Both the position numbers and the translations under genes were made by a program. Below are positions 52,390 to 60,775 of a DNA stretch of 64,000 bases, piece by piece (within the stretch, counting starts at the first letter, position 1; each line of letters opens with the position of its first letter). Source of the stretch: an uncultured Sphingomonadaceae bacterium. GTDB taxonomy: Bacteria; Pseudomonadota; Alphaproteobacteria; Sphingomonadales; Sphingomonadaceae. The notes below the pieces were generated by a model that worked only from the letters and a program-made list of their open reading frames with translations, had not been told where the DNA came from and did no database searches. The DNA lies in contig CALMVA010000039.1 of assembly GCA_937873035.1 (NCBI GenBank), forward strand, positions 1 through 64,000, written 5' to 3'.

Positions 52390-52869
52390 ATGAGCTCAGA
52401 CTTCGTGGTCGATGACATCGATCGCAGCATTGTTGACCAGTTGCGAATCAACGGTCGCGCAACCAACCAGCAAATCGCCGACAAGCTGGGGCTTACGGCG
52501 ACAACCGTTTCCGCCCGCATCCGCCGCATGGAAGATGCAAGCCAGCTTCGCGTGGTCGCCGTGTCGGACTTTTCTGCACATGGCTACAATGTGCTGATGG
52601 AAGTCGCCATTGAGGTGGATGGACGCGCCGCATCTGATGTGGCGGCAGACCTTGCCGACTTCCCCGAAGTTTTCGCCGCCCATGTCGTCACCGGCCGCTA
52701 TGATGTCGATCTGCTCGTCGTGCTGCGCGATTTTGAAGAGCTGCCGCACCTTCTTCTCGACAAATTTTCCAAGGTGAAGGGCATACGTTCCATGATGCCC
52801 GCGATTGCCGTGGACGTTATCAAATACAAGTTCGATGTCGCGCCAATCGAAGAACGGGGTAATGTATGA
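52390..52869 (+). CDS. Lrp/AsnC family transcriptional regulator
   Basis: 159 residues from ATG 52390 (TTG 52357 is the other in-frame start). Residues about 8-55 form the winged HTH: DIDRSIVDQLRINGRATNQQ, then IADKLGLTATTVSARIRRM. The rest is the ligand-binding RAM domain, with HVVTGRYDVDLLVVL near residue 100. These regulators bind DNA as octamers or larger and respond to small molecules. It overlaps the second Lrp gene by 4 bp, which suggests a hetero-oligomer. It is a candidate for the cluster repeat, since its operon carries site 7. Confidence 0.88.
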   Translation: MSSDFVVDDIDRSIVDQLRINGRATNQQIADKLGLTATTVSARIRRMEDASQLRVVAVSDFSAHGYNVLMEVAIEVDGRAASDVAADLADFPEVFAAHVVTGRYDVDLLVVLRDFEELPHLLLDKFSKVKGIRSMMPAIAVDVIKYKFDVAPIEERGNV

Positions 52870-53357
52870 CCGCGCCACAGCTTGACGAACTCGACCGCCA
52901 GCTGATCGACATTCTGTCGCGCGATGCGCGGGTTTCCAATCGCAAGATCGCGGCCGACTTGGGCGTGACTGAAGGCACTGTGCGCGGTCGCATCAAGCGG
53001 CTCCAGCAAGACCGGCTGATCGCCTTTACCGCCATCACCGGATTCAGCCTCAGCAACCATGCCAAGCTCGCCTTTATCGGCGTTCAGGCCGAAGTTGGCA
53101 GCGTGCGCACGGTCGCTCGGCAGATCGCTGAAATTCCGCTGGTCACCGGCGTGATGATTACGATGGGCCAGTTCAACATTCTCGCCATCTGCGTGTTCGA
53201 TGAGCTGGAAAACCTTGTCGATTTCGCCTCTGACCAGATCCTCTCGATTGATGGTGTGCACCATGTCGAAACGTCGATTGCGGTCAAGACGCTCAAATAT
53301 AATCCGCGCGTGGTGCGGATCACAGAGGCCGACCATGCCGCCGACAATGGTGAATGA
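52866..53357 (+). CDS. Lrp/AsnC family transcriptional regulator
   Basis: 163 residues, start overlapping the first Lrp gene (ATGA). The HTH is at about 5-53: LDELDRQLIDILSRDARVSN, then KIAADLGVTEGTVRGRIKRL. The RAM domain follows, with VTGVMITMGQFNILAICVFDE. It is clearly diverged from its partner. It ends the operon, 136 nt before the Rieske gene at 53494, and site 8 is just downstream. Confidence 0.88.
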   Translation: MTAPQLDELDRQLIDILSRDARVSNRKIAADLGVTEGTVRGRIKRLQQDRLIAFTAITGFSLSNHAKLAFIGVQAEVGSVRTVARQIAEIPLVTGVMITMGQFNILAICVFDELENLVDFASDQILSIDGVHHVETSIAVKTLKYNPRVVRITEADHAADNGE

Positions 53358-53362
53358 CCCGT

Positions 53363-53394
53363 TCGCGTAATTCACCCCTCTCGATTTTACGCAA
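53363..53394. promoter_or_regulatory. Operator-like inverted repeat, TCGCGTA-N18-TACGCAA (site 8)
   Basis: Arms at 53363-53369 (one mismatch to TTGCGTA) and 53388-53394, spacer 18. It is 99 nt upstream of the Rieske gene and 5 nt after the second Lrp stop. A further stretch, ATGCGTT...TCCGCAT at 53405-53438, has a 20-nt spacer and is weaker. Confidence 0.65.
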
Positions 53395-53493
53395 ATTTGC
53401 TATAATGCGTTTCAAATCTCCTGAAACACATTCCGCATATTGCCTTTCACCTACGATGTAAGTTATCCTCCGGCAAAACCGAGGAGGAGCATC

Positions 53494-54573
53494 ATGGCAA
53501 AAACGGCTGATTATGGGCTGGGCGAATTCACCTTTCCGCGTGGCTGGTTCATGGTGGCAACCTCGGAAGAGGTAACGACAACACCGATCGCCGTTCGCTA
53601 TTTTGGCGAAGATATGGCGCTCTATCGCGGCGGATCAGGCCGGGTTTTCCTTGTCGAAGCCTATTGCCCGCACATGGGCACACACCTTGCCAAGAACACG
53701 TCTTCCTATGTCGTTGTCGATAAGGAACACGTTGAGGGCGACAATATTCGCTGCCCCTATCACGGCTGGCGATTCGGCCCCGATGGGCGCTGCAACGACA
53801 TTCCCTATTCCCCCGCCCCCATCCCCAAGGCCGCGTGCCTCAAGAGCTGGAAGGTCATCGAGCGCGCGGGCTGCGTGTGGGCATGGCATGATGCCGAAGG
53901 CGGCGACCCGGACTATGACGTGCCGCCATTCGAGCAGTTCGATCAGCCAGGCTGGGTGAACTGGAATGTCGAGCCGCTGGGTGAGCTGGCCTGCCATCCG
54001 CAGGAAGTTGTCGACAACATGACCGACAAGGGCCACCTCCAGCCGGTGCATGGCTCGATTGACATGGTTCAGTTTGAAAACGAGTTCAACGACCATATCT
54101 GCCGCCAGATTCTGACAGCAGGTCACAAGACGCTCGCGGGCGCGGGCGCCGAGCCCATGACCAACGATACATGGTATACCGGCCCCGGTATTCTTCAGTC
54201 CGTGATGATTGGGGAATATCCCTCGCATATGCTGATCGCGCACACGCCGGTCGATGATGGCGTCATCAAGGTCTGGTATGGCCTGCTCGTCAAGGTGAAG
54301 AACGACACCCCGACCGCCGCCGACATCGAGCTTGCCAAGGGCTATGAAAAGGCTGGCGTCATGGCCTTTGCGCAGGACTTCGAAATCTGGGGAAACAAGC
54401 GCCCCTGTATCAACCCGATGATGGTCAAGGGTGACGGCCCGTTCGACAAGCTGCGCGTCTGGTACAAGCAATTCTACAATCCCCGCGCCCGCGCCGAGGA
54501 CTTCCAGAAGCGCGTCAACGGCCATTATGTCACGCGCGGCACGCAGAATGCGCCATGGGACCAAGTCGCCTGA
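53494..54573 (+). CDS. Rieske [2Fe-2S] oxygenase, type B (CxH-x26-CxxH)
   Basis: 359 residues from ATG 53494, behind GGAGGAG; a longer frame is rejected. Rieske ligands C58-x-H60 and C87-x2-H90, with a 26-residue gap that is about nine longer than in the type A protein, holding SSYVVVDKEHVEG. Mononuclear iron ligands D178, H181 and H186 in TDKGHLQPVHG. It is a close paralogue of 62500-63576. It is a single gene between sites 8 and 9. It hydroxylates a ring; the position is unknown. Confidence 0.9.
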   Translation: MAKTADYGLGEFTFPRGWFMVATSEEVTTTPIAVRYFGEDMALYRGGSGRVFLVEAYCPHMGTHLAKNTSSYVVVDKEHVEGDNIRCPYHGWRFGPDGRCNDIPYSPAPIPKAACLKSWKVIERAGCVWAWHDAEGGDPDYDVPPFEQFDQPGWVNWNVEPLGELACHPQEVVDNMTDKGHLQPVHGSIDMVQFENEFNDHICRQILTAGHKTLAGAGAEPMTNDTWYTGPGILQSVMIGEYPSHMLIAHTPVDDGVIKVWYGLLVKVKNDTPTAADIELAKGYEKAGVMAFAQDFEIWGNKRPCINPMMVKGDGPFDKLRVWYKQFYNPRARAEDFQKRVNGHYVTRGTQNAPWDQVA

Positions 54574-54638
54574 CATTGTGACATTTTTGCACCGCGATAA
54601 TGCGCAAATGAAGGGTTGAGAGTATCGACGCTTGAGAG

Positions 54639-54670
54639 TTGCGTAATGTCGATTGACATTTTCTACGCCA
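54639..54670. promoter_or_regulatory. Operator-like inverted repeat, TTGCGTA-N18-TACGCCA (site 9)
   Basis: Arms at 54639-54645 and 54664-54670 (one mismatch), spacer 18. It is 83 nt upstream of the TonB receptor gene and lies in a 180-nt gap with no gene. An isolated TGCGCAAA is at 54601-54608. Confidence 0.7.
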
Positions 54671-54753
54671 TTTGAGATTCACCCCTCACTGGATGAGAAT
54701 CATGGTGAGATGGTCGGAAAAGCCGCCATCGCCATTGAGGGGAGGATCGAAAG

Positions 54754-57312
54754 ATGAAGACTTTCCATCAAGTAATGTGTGTTGCCCTTTGCGCGTCGGC
54801 GAGCAGCCTTGGCCTTGCCGCACCCGCATTTGCCGAAGCGGCCGCAGAGGCGGAATCGACCGGCCTTGAAGAAATCGTCGTGACGGCGCAGAAGCGCGGC
54901 GAAAACCTGCAGCAGACGCCGCTTGCCATTTCGGCGATCTCGGCGGAGCAGCTTGACCTTCAGCAGGTTTCTGAAGCCAAGGATCTTGGCGCGCTCGCTC
55001 CGAACGTCTCGGTTGTCGGTGCCACGACCAACGCAACCGCCGCAGTCGTCACCATCCGCGGCATCCCGACCGCAGCAGATGAATCGCAGGGCTATGACTC
55101 GCCCATCGGCATCTATGTCGATGGCATCTACATGGCGCGTTCGTCGGCATCGTCGTTCGAAGTCGCCGACATTGAACGTGTTGAAGTGCTGCGCGGCCCG
55201 CAGGGCACGCTCTTTGGCCGCAACACCACGGGTGGCGCTGTCAACTTCATCACCAAGCTTCCTGACGACGAAGCGAGCCTCGCTCTGCGCGTAGGCGGCG
55301 GCAATTTTGGTGCCGTTCAGACCCGCGCCGTGCTCAACACCGGCGATGTTGGCGGCGGCGTCAAGATGTCGCTCGGTATGCTCTACAAGAAGCGCAACGG
55401 CACGGTGGACAACCTGCTTGAGCCGAAGAAGAGCCGCGATCCCGGTGCTGTTGACAACCGCAGCGTCCGCTGGGCGACCACGGTTGACCTGACCGACAAC
55501 ATCACGCTCACCAACATCTTCGACTGGAGCCGCATCAAGGGCCTTGCCGGTGCGGAACAGCTTGCGGCTGTCGGCGATGGCACGGTGCTGCCGAACTATA
55601 CGATTGACGGCCATACCTTTGCGACCGTCCAGCCCGCCAATGTGCGCGGCTACCTCGCCTCGGCAACCTCGCTCAGCCCCGGCTGCGGCGCACCGCTTAC
55701 CTATCTGTCGACCACCCGTCTCGACACGATCTGCAACAATGCCGCTGCTCCGTCGACCGACAAGCTGTGGGGCAACATGACCCGCATCACGGCTGACCTC
55801 GACAAGGTGACGATCCGCTCGACCACGGCGCTGCGCCGCTGGCGCAACACGATCGAAGGCAATGACATTGATGGCCTCGGCGTCATCAGAGGCCCGATGT
55901 TCACGCAGGCCACCACGCTCAACGGTATGCCGGCCGCAACGCTCGGCCTGTTCCTGCCGGCTGGCACGGCAGCCTTCCTCGCCTCGCAGGCGGTCCCCAC
56001 GACGACGCAGGGCCTGTTCGAAACGCACAACCAGCGGAGCCAGAACCAGTTCAGCCAGGAAATCGAAATCGTTTCCAACAACGATGGTGCCTTCCAGTGG
56101 GTTGTCGGCGGCTTCTACTTCAAGGAGCATGGTTCGGAATCGAACCCGCAGAACTTCCTGTTTGTGATGGACACCAACCAGCAGGTCTTCACCACGGCCA
56201 ACTTTGGTGCGCTTGCACCGCTGCTTCAGGCTGGCAACCCGGCCCGTTATCGCGGTATTCCGCAGGCATCGACGCTCGCTTATAATGCGAACGGCGAAAG
56301 CTACGCGGTTTACGGCCAGGGCACCTACCGCTTCGGCGGCCCCGATGGCGCGCTCGGCGTGACTTTCGGTATGCGCTACACGTGGGACAAGAAGGGCTTT
56401 GAACGCACGCAAAATGGTGCCACCCCCTACACCAACCCCGTCGAAATCGCTCTCAACAAGGGCGAGCAGAAGTTCAGCGCGCCCACGGGCAACCTGACCG
56501 TCGACTATCGTGCTTCGGACGACGTCAACCTCTATGCCCGCGTTGCTCGCGGTTATCGTTCGGGCGGCTTCAACGCCCGCCAGACGACGAGCGTTGCCAA
56601 CAATATCGGCCTGATCCCCTTCAACGAGGAAAAGATCGATGCCTATGAATTTGGCTTCAAGACCGAGTTCAACCGCCGCATCCGTCTGAACGGCGCATTC
56701 TTCTATAACATCTACAAGAATATGCTCGTCACGCTGCCGATCCCGATCACGGGCGGTGGCAGCTTCGGTAACGCAGTCGTCAACGCCGGCAAGAACAACT
56801 ATTACGGCATGGAGCTTGAAGGCCGCTGGGCCGTGGTCGATCACTTCTCGCTCGACGGCGCCTTCGGCTATGTGAAGTCCGATCCGAAGAACTTCCCGCA
56901 GGCCGACATCAACGGTGTGAACGCCAATGCGGCGAGCGTGTTCCACAACGGCTATGCGCCCAAATATACGGCGAATGTTGGAGCCACCTACACGCAGGAC
57001 ATCGGCGCTTCCAAGCTGACCGCCCGCGTTGGCTACAACTACACCTCGTCCTTCTATATGTTCGGCAACCCGATCACGTCGCCGTTCGGCGAACAGACCA
57101 AGGGCGAAGCCCGCGGCTTGCTCGATGGCCAGCTTCGTATCGACAACCTGCTGGGCAGTGCGGCGGAAGGCCTGAGCCTGACGCTGTGGGGCAAGAACCT
57201 GACGAACAAGGAATATGTCGTTCGTTCGGTCGACTTCGGCCAGCTGGGTTATGCGACCACCATCTATGGTGATCCGCGCACCTATGGCATGACCCTCGAC
57301 ATGAAGTTCTGA
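54754..57312 (+). CDS. TonB-dependent receptor
   Basis: 852 residues; ATG follows GGGAGGATC. Signal peptide (VMCVALCASASSLGLAAPA, ending AFA), then LEEIVVTAQKR, a plug with LRGPQGTLFGRNTTGGAVNF near residue 150, and a barrel ending in F (LDMKF). Barrel loops are long. A long open frame on the other strand here (54700-56946) is rejected. It imports a large ligand and sits between a Rieske gene and a terminator. The third receptor of the window, also preceded by a site. Confidence 0.93.
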   Translation: MKTFHQVMCVALCASASSLGLAAPAFAEAAAEAESTGLEEIVVTAQKRGENLQQTPLAISAISAEQLDLQQVSEAKDLGALAPNVSVVGATTNATAAVVTIRGIPTAADESQGYDSPIGIYVDGIYMARSSASSFEVADIERVEVLRGPQGTLFGRNTTGGAVNFITKLPDDEASLALRVGGGNFGAVQTRAVLNTGDVGGGVKMSLGMLYKKRNGTVDNLLEPKKSRDPGAVDNRSVRWATTVDLTDNITLTNIFDWSRIKGLAGAEQLAAVGDGTVLPNYTIDGHTFATVQPANVRGYLASATSLSPGCGAPLTYLSTTRLDTICNNAAAPSTDKLWGNMTRITADLDKVTIRSTTALRRWRNTIEGNDIDGLGVIRGPMFTQATTLNGMPAATLGLFLPAGTAAFLASQAVPTTTQGLFETHNQRSQNQFSQEIEIVSNNDGAFQWVVGGFYFKEHGSESNPQNFLFVMDTNQQVFTTANFGALAPLLQAGNPARYRGIPQASTLAYNANGESYAVYGQGTYRFGGPDGALGVTFGMRYTWDKKGFERTQNGATPYTNPVEIALNKGEQKFSAPTGNLTVDYRASDDVNLYARVARGYRSGGFNARQTTSVANNIGLIPFNEEKIDAYEFGFKTEFNRRIRLNGAFFYNIYKNMLVTLPIPITGGGSFGNAVVNAGKNNYYGMELEGRWAVVDHFSLDGAFGYVKSDPKNFPQADINGVNANAASVFHNGYAPKYTANVGATYTQDIGASKLTARVGYNYTSSFYMFGNPITSPFGEQTKGEARGLLDGQLRIDNLLGSAAEGLSLTLWGKNLTNKEYVVRSVDFGQLGYATTIYGDPRTYGMTLDMKF

Positions 57313-57336
57313 TCTCAGGGGGAGATCTGAAAAGGG

Positions 57337-57371
57337 AAGGGCCGGGAGTTTCCTCCCGGCCCTTTTCTTTT
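57337..57371 (+). terminator. Strong rho-independent terminator after the TonB receptor gene
   Basis: A 12-bp stem (AAGGGCCGGGAG and CTCCCGGCCCTT), a 4-nt TTTC loop, then TTTTCTTTT. It lies between converging genes and may also serve the minus-strand SDR, where the T-run is poorer. Confidence 0.92.
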
Positions 57372-57395
57372 GCCTTCAATACAGAAGCGAAAAGA

Positions 57396-58148
57396 TCAGT
57401 CAGCCGTCGCCCCGCCATCAACGACAAGCGGATGCCCGGTCACGAAGCTTGCCTGATCCGAACACAGCCACAGCACGGCGGCGGCGATTTCCTCGGCCTT
57501 GCCCATGCGGCCCATCGGCGTCATGCCATCAAGGATCTTGCGCATATCCGGGTTCGCCGTGAGCGGCGCTGTCATCGGCGTTTCGATCACGCCGGGGCAC
57601 ACGCAGTTCACACGCACGCCCATCTGCGCCCAGCGCAGCGCACCATGGCGCGTCAGGCCGACAACGCCGTGCTTGGAGGCGGTGTAGCCGGGCTGTGCGC
57701 CATTGCCGACAAGCCCGTTGATCGACGAGGTGTTGACGATAGCGCCTTTGCCCTGCGCCATCATCACTTCGGCTTCTTCGCGCATACACATCATCACGCC
57801 CGTCAGGTTGATGCCGATGCTGCGCGCCCAGACATCATCCTCATATTCATTGAGGCCCAGATTATTGATGCCCGCGTTGTTGTGCGCGAAATCCAGGCGG
57901 CCATATTCTGAAACCGCGCGCGCAACCAGCGCCTTCACTTCATCGCCCTTCGAGACATCACACCGCTGGAAAACCGCTTTACCACCTGCCTGAACAATCA
58001 GGTCAACGGTTTCATTGGCCCCAGCCTCATTCACATCGGAAACGACAACCGACGCACCCGATGCAGCAAAGGCGACAGCCGTCGCGCGGCCAATGCCGCC
58101 ACTCGCCCCCGTTACCAGCGCAACTTTGCCCTCAAAATCATACTTCAT
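57396..58148 (-). CDS. SDR family oxidoreductase
   Basis: 250 residues from the ATG at 58148, behind GGAAGGATG. TGASGGIG at 13-20, NNAG at 90-93, S141 or S142, Y155 and K159 (YTASK), and D after strand two (SDVNEAG), suggesting NAD(H). It is monocistronic, divergent from the OYE operon with site 10 between. Confidence 0.9.
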   Translation of the reverse strand: MKYDFEGKVALVTGASGGIGRATAVAFAASGASVVVSDVNEAGANETVDLIVQAGGKAVFQRCDVSKGDEVKALVARAVSEYGRLDFAHNNAGINNLGLNEYEDDVWARSIGINLTGVMMCMREEAEVMMAQGKGAIVNTSSINGLVGNGAQPGYTASKHGVVGLTRHGALRWAQMGVRVNCVCPGVIETPMTAPLTANPDMRKILDGMTPMGRMGKAEEIAAAVLWLCSDQASFVTGHPLVVDGGATAD

Positions 58149-58166
58149 CAAACATCCTTCCTTGCT

Positions 58167-58198
58167 TTGCGTAATTTGAGGCATAATGTGCAACGCAA
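58167..58198. promoter_or_regulatory. Operator-like inverted repeat, TTGCGTA-N18-AACGCAA (site 10)
   Basis: Arms at 58167-58173 and 58192-58198 (one mismatch), spacer 18; flanks add AATT on both sides. It is 18 nt from the SDR ATG (58148) and 37 nt from the OYE ATG (58236). Confidence 0.7.
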
Positions 58199-58235
58199 AT
58201 TACGGTCAATCATTGATTGGCGCCAGAGGATTCGA

Positions 58236-59312
58236 ATGACAGACGCCCTTTTCAAATCGATCCCGCTGGGTGACATCACCCTCGCCAACCGCATTGTCAT
58301 GTCTCCCATGACACGCGATCGCGCAGGGCCGGGCGATGTGCCCAATGACATCATGGTGGACTATTACCGCCAGCGCGCAAGTGCAGGTCTTATCGTGACC
58401 GAAGGCGTGCAGCCCAGCGAGGTCGGCAAGGGCTATTGGCGCACGCCGGGCATCTGGTCTGACGCGCAGATTGAAGGCTGGGCGCGCGTGGCGGAGGCCG
58501 TCCATGCTGAAGGCGGCAAAATCGTGATGCAGATCATGCATTGCGGCCGCGTCGTCGTGCCTGCCAATCGCGGCTATGAGGCCGATGTGATTGCGCCGTC
58601 TGCCCTGCCCTGCCCGGACAAGGTGCCGGGGCCAGATGGCGTGCCGCTGGAAACGGCAACGCCCCGCGCGCTGGACGCCGCAGAGCTGCCCGCGCTTGCA
58701 GAAGAATTCGCGCAGTCTGCCCGCAATGCACGCGCTGCCGGCATTGATGGTGTCGAGCTTCATGCCTCCAGTGGCTATCTCATCAACCAGTTCCTTAACC
58801 CCGCGAGCAACCACCGCGTGGATGAGTTTGGCGGCTCGCCAGAAAACCGGGCGCGTTTTCCACTAATGGTGTTGAAGGCGATGGCCGATGCAATTGGCGC
58901 GGGCCGCGTTGGCCTGCGCTTTTCGCCGGGCAATCCCTATAACGGCATGGACACGAGCGATCCGGCCGCGACCTTCATTCCGCTGCTCATAGGCGCAAAC
59001 GAACTCGGTCTTGCCTATATGCACGTGCTCGACATGGGGCTGGCGGATCTCGATACGCTCACCATGGTCCGCGACCATTGCGCCGCGCCGATCATCGCCA
59101 ACAATATGCTGACGGCAGATAAGGGCCGCGCGCTGATTGAAGCCGGCCGTGCCGATGCCATCAGCTTTGGCCGCGCCTTCATTGCCAACCCCGATCTGGT
59201 CGCACGCATCCGCGATGGCCAGGCGCTCTCCAAGCCAGATTTCACGCTGCTCTACACCGGCGAGGAAAAGGGCTTCACTGACTACCCCAAGGCCGATGGA
59301 ACGCCTGCGTGA
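58236..59312 (+). CDS. Old yellow enzyme family flavin oxidoreductase
   Basis: 358 residues from ATG 58236. The FMN barrel shows TLANRIVMSPMTRDRA near residue 15, EGVQPSEVGKGYWRTPGIW near 65, and the signature HASSGYLINQFLNPASNHR followed by DEFGGSPENRAR near 172. In classical OYE the His pairs with Asn three residues on; here that position is Ser. The C-terminal ISFGRAFIANPDLV binds FMN phosphate. It reduces an alpha,beta-unsaturated carbonyl with NAD(P)H. It overlaps the carboxyltransferase by 4 bp. Confidence 0.9.
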   Translation: MTDALFKSIPLGDITLANRIVMSPMTRDRAGPGDVPNDIMVDYYRQRASAGLIVTEGVQPSEVGKGYWRTPGIWSDAQIEGWARVAEAVHAEGGKIVMQIMHCGRVVVPANRGYEADVIAPSALPCPDKVPGPDGVPLETATPRALDAAELPALAEEFAQSARNARAAGIDGVELHASSGYLINQFLNPASNHRVDEFGGSPENRARFPLMVLKAMADAIGAGRVGLRFSPGNPYNGMDTSDPAATFIPLLIGANELGLAYMHVLDMGLADLDTLTMVRDHCAAPIIANNMLTADKGRALIEAGRADAISFGRAFIANPDLVARIRDGQALSKPDFTLLYTGEEKGFTDYPKADGTPA

Positions 59313-60775
59313 GCTGGGATGCCACCCTTGCCGAGCTGGAGCGCAAGCGCGCCTTTGCCCGCTCCATGGGAGGTGCAGAACGGATCGACAAACACCATGC
59401 CGGCGGCAAGCTTGACGCACGCCAGCGGGCGGAGGCTCTGTTTGATCCGGGCAGTTTTACCGAAATAGGGGCGCTGGCGGGCAATCTGAGTGAAGGCACC
59501 CCAGCACCCGCGCCCGCTGACGGCCTCATCGCCGGCTATGGCCTTATCGACGGACGCCCCGCGCTGACCGGCATTGAAGACTTCACCGTGCTTGGCGGGT
59601 CGATTGGCGATGCAAGCGCCACCAAACGCTACCGGCTCACGCAGCTGGCAGCGCAAGAACGCCTGCCGCTGGTCTTCATGCTGGAAGGCGCGGGGCACCG
59701 CCTCACCAATGCACATTCCAACCCGGCCCCCAACGACTTGCAGGGGCTGGCCGCACTTTCTGGACTGGTGCCAATGGTCTGCCTCGTCATGGGCGCTTCG
59801 GCAGGCCATGGCGCGTTGACGGCGCCGCTTTCTGACTTTGTGGTGATGACCTCGGCCGCCTCTATGTTTGTCGCAGGCCCGCCCATTGTGAAAGCCGCCA
59901 TTGGCGAAAGCGTTACCAAGGAAGAGCTGGGCGGCCCGCTGGTGCAGCTTGCCTCTGGCGTGGCGCACAACCTCGCCGAAGATGATGCCGCGGCGATCAC
60001 GCTCGCACGGCGTTATCTAGGCTATTTCGGCGCGCAAAGCATAGCCGAAGGCCCGCGCCGCCTTGACGCTATTCTTCACATGGTTCCCCCCGACCCGCGC
60101 TTTCCGTTCGATGTCCGCCCGGTCATCGAGCTGATGTGCGACGCTGGTTCAGTGCTGGAGGTGCAGCCCGTTTATGGTGGCGCACTTGTCACCGCGCTGG
60201 CGCGGCTCGGCGGGAAGGCGGTAGCGATCATCGCCAATAATCCTGTGGTCAACGCAGGCGCTGTTGATGCCGCCGCGGCCCAAAAAGCCGCCCGCTTCAT
60301 CGACATGGCGGATGCCCATGGTCTCCCCCTCATCTTTCTCACGGACAATCCCGGCGTGCAGCCCGGCACGGCCTCCGAGCGCGCGGGGATGTTGCGTCAC
60401 GCCGCACGGATGTTTGCCGCCCAGCATCGCGCGCGCGTGCCCAAGCTGCACGTTACGCTGCGCAAGGCCTTTGGCTTTGGATCATCGATCATGGGCATGA
60501 ACCCGTTTGACGGGCAGACGCTGTCACTCGCCTTTCCCGCCATCAGCCTCGGCGCGATGCCCGCGGGCGCCGGGGCGGACTCGGCGGGACTTAGCCCGGA
60601 AGACAAGGCCAAGGCGCTCGCAAGCCAGACGGCAAGCGCGTGGAACCTCTCGTCCAAAATGGCCTATGACGACATCATCGACCCGCGCGACCTGCGCAAC
60701 GCGCTTCTGGGCGGCCTATCGCTGACAGCCAATCGTCCGACATCCCCACGCAAGATGGAAGGGATTTTGCCATGA
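59309..60775 (+). CDS. Acyl-CoA carboxylase carboxyltransferase subunit
   Basis: 488 residues from a GTG that overlaps the OYE stop. The Carboxyl_trans domain is complete: GKLDARQRAEALFDPGSF near residue 30, FTVLGGSIGDASATKRYR near 92, GAGHRLTN near 125, and MGMNPFDGQTLSLAFPAIS near 395. It would carboxylate a CoA thioester together with a biotin carboxylase subunit, which is not in the window. It resembles propionyl- or methylcrotonyl-CoA carboxylase beta subunits but is slightly shorter than usual. It overlaps the SnoaL gene by 4 bp. Confidence 0.88.
   Translation: MSWDATLAELERKRAFARSMGGAERIDKHHAGGKLDARQRAEALFDPGSFTEIGALAGNLSEGTPAPAPADGLIAGYGLIDGRPALTGIEDFTVLGGSIGDASATKRYRLTQLAAQERLPLVFMLEGAGHRLTNAHSNPAPNDLQGLAALSGLVPMVCLVMGASAGHGALTAPLSDFVVMTSAASMFVAGPPIVKAAIGESVTKEELGGPLVQLASGVAHNLAEDDAAAITLARRYLGYFGAQSIAEGPRRLDAILHMVPPDPRFPFDVRPVIELMCDAGSVLEVQPVYGGALVTALARLGGKAVAIIANNPVVNAGAVDAAAAQKAARFIDMADAHGLPLIFLTDNPGVQPGTASERAGMLRHAARMFAAQHRARVPKLHVTLRKAFGFGSSIMGMNPFDGQTLSLAFPAISLGAMPAGAGADSAGLSPEDKAKALASQTASAWNLSSKMAYDDIIDPRDLRNALLGGLSLTANRPTSPRKMEGILP

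Noticed and set aside
53405..53438. ATGCGTT-N20-TCCGCAT as a second site before the Rieske gene
   Set aside because: Spacer and arms deviate; the nearby 53363-53394 copy explains the region better.
54700..56946. A 748-codon open frame on the minus strand across the third TonB receptor gene
   Set aside because: It is antisense to a receptor with signal peptide, plug motifs and C-terminal Phe. High GC makes long antisense frames common, and no family resemblance is seen.
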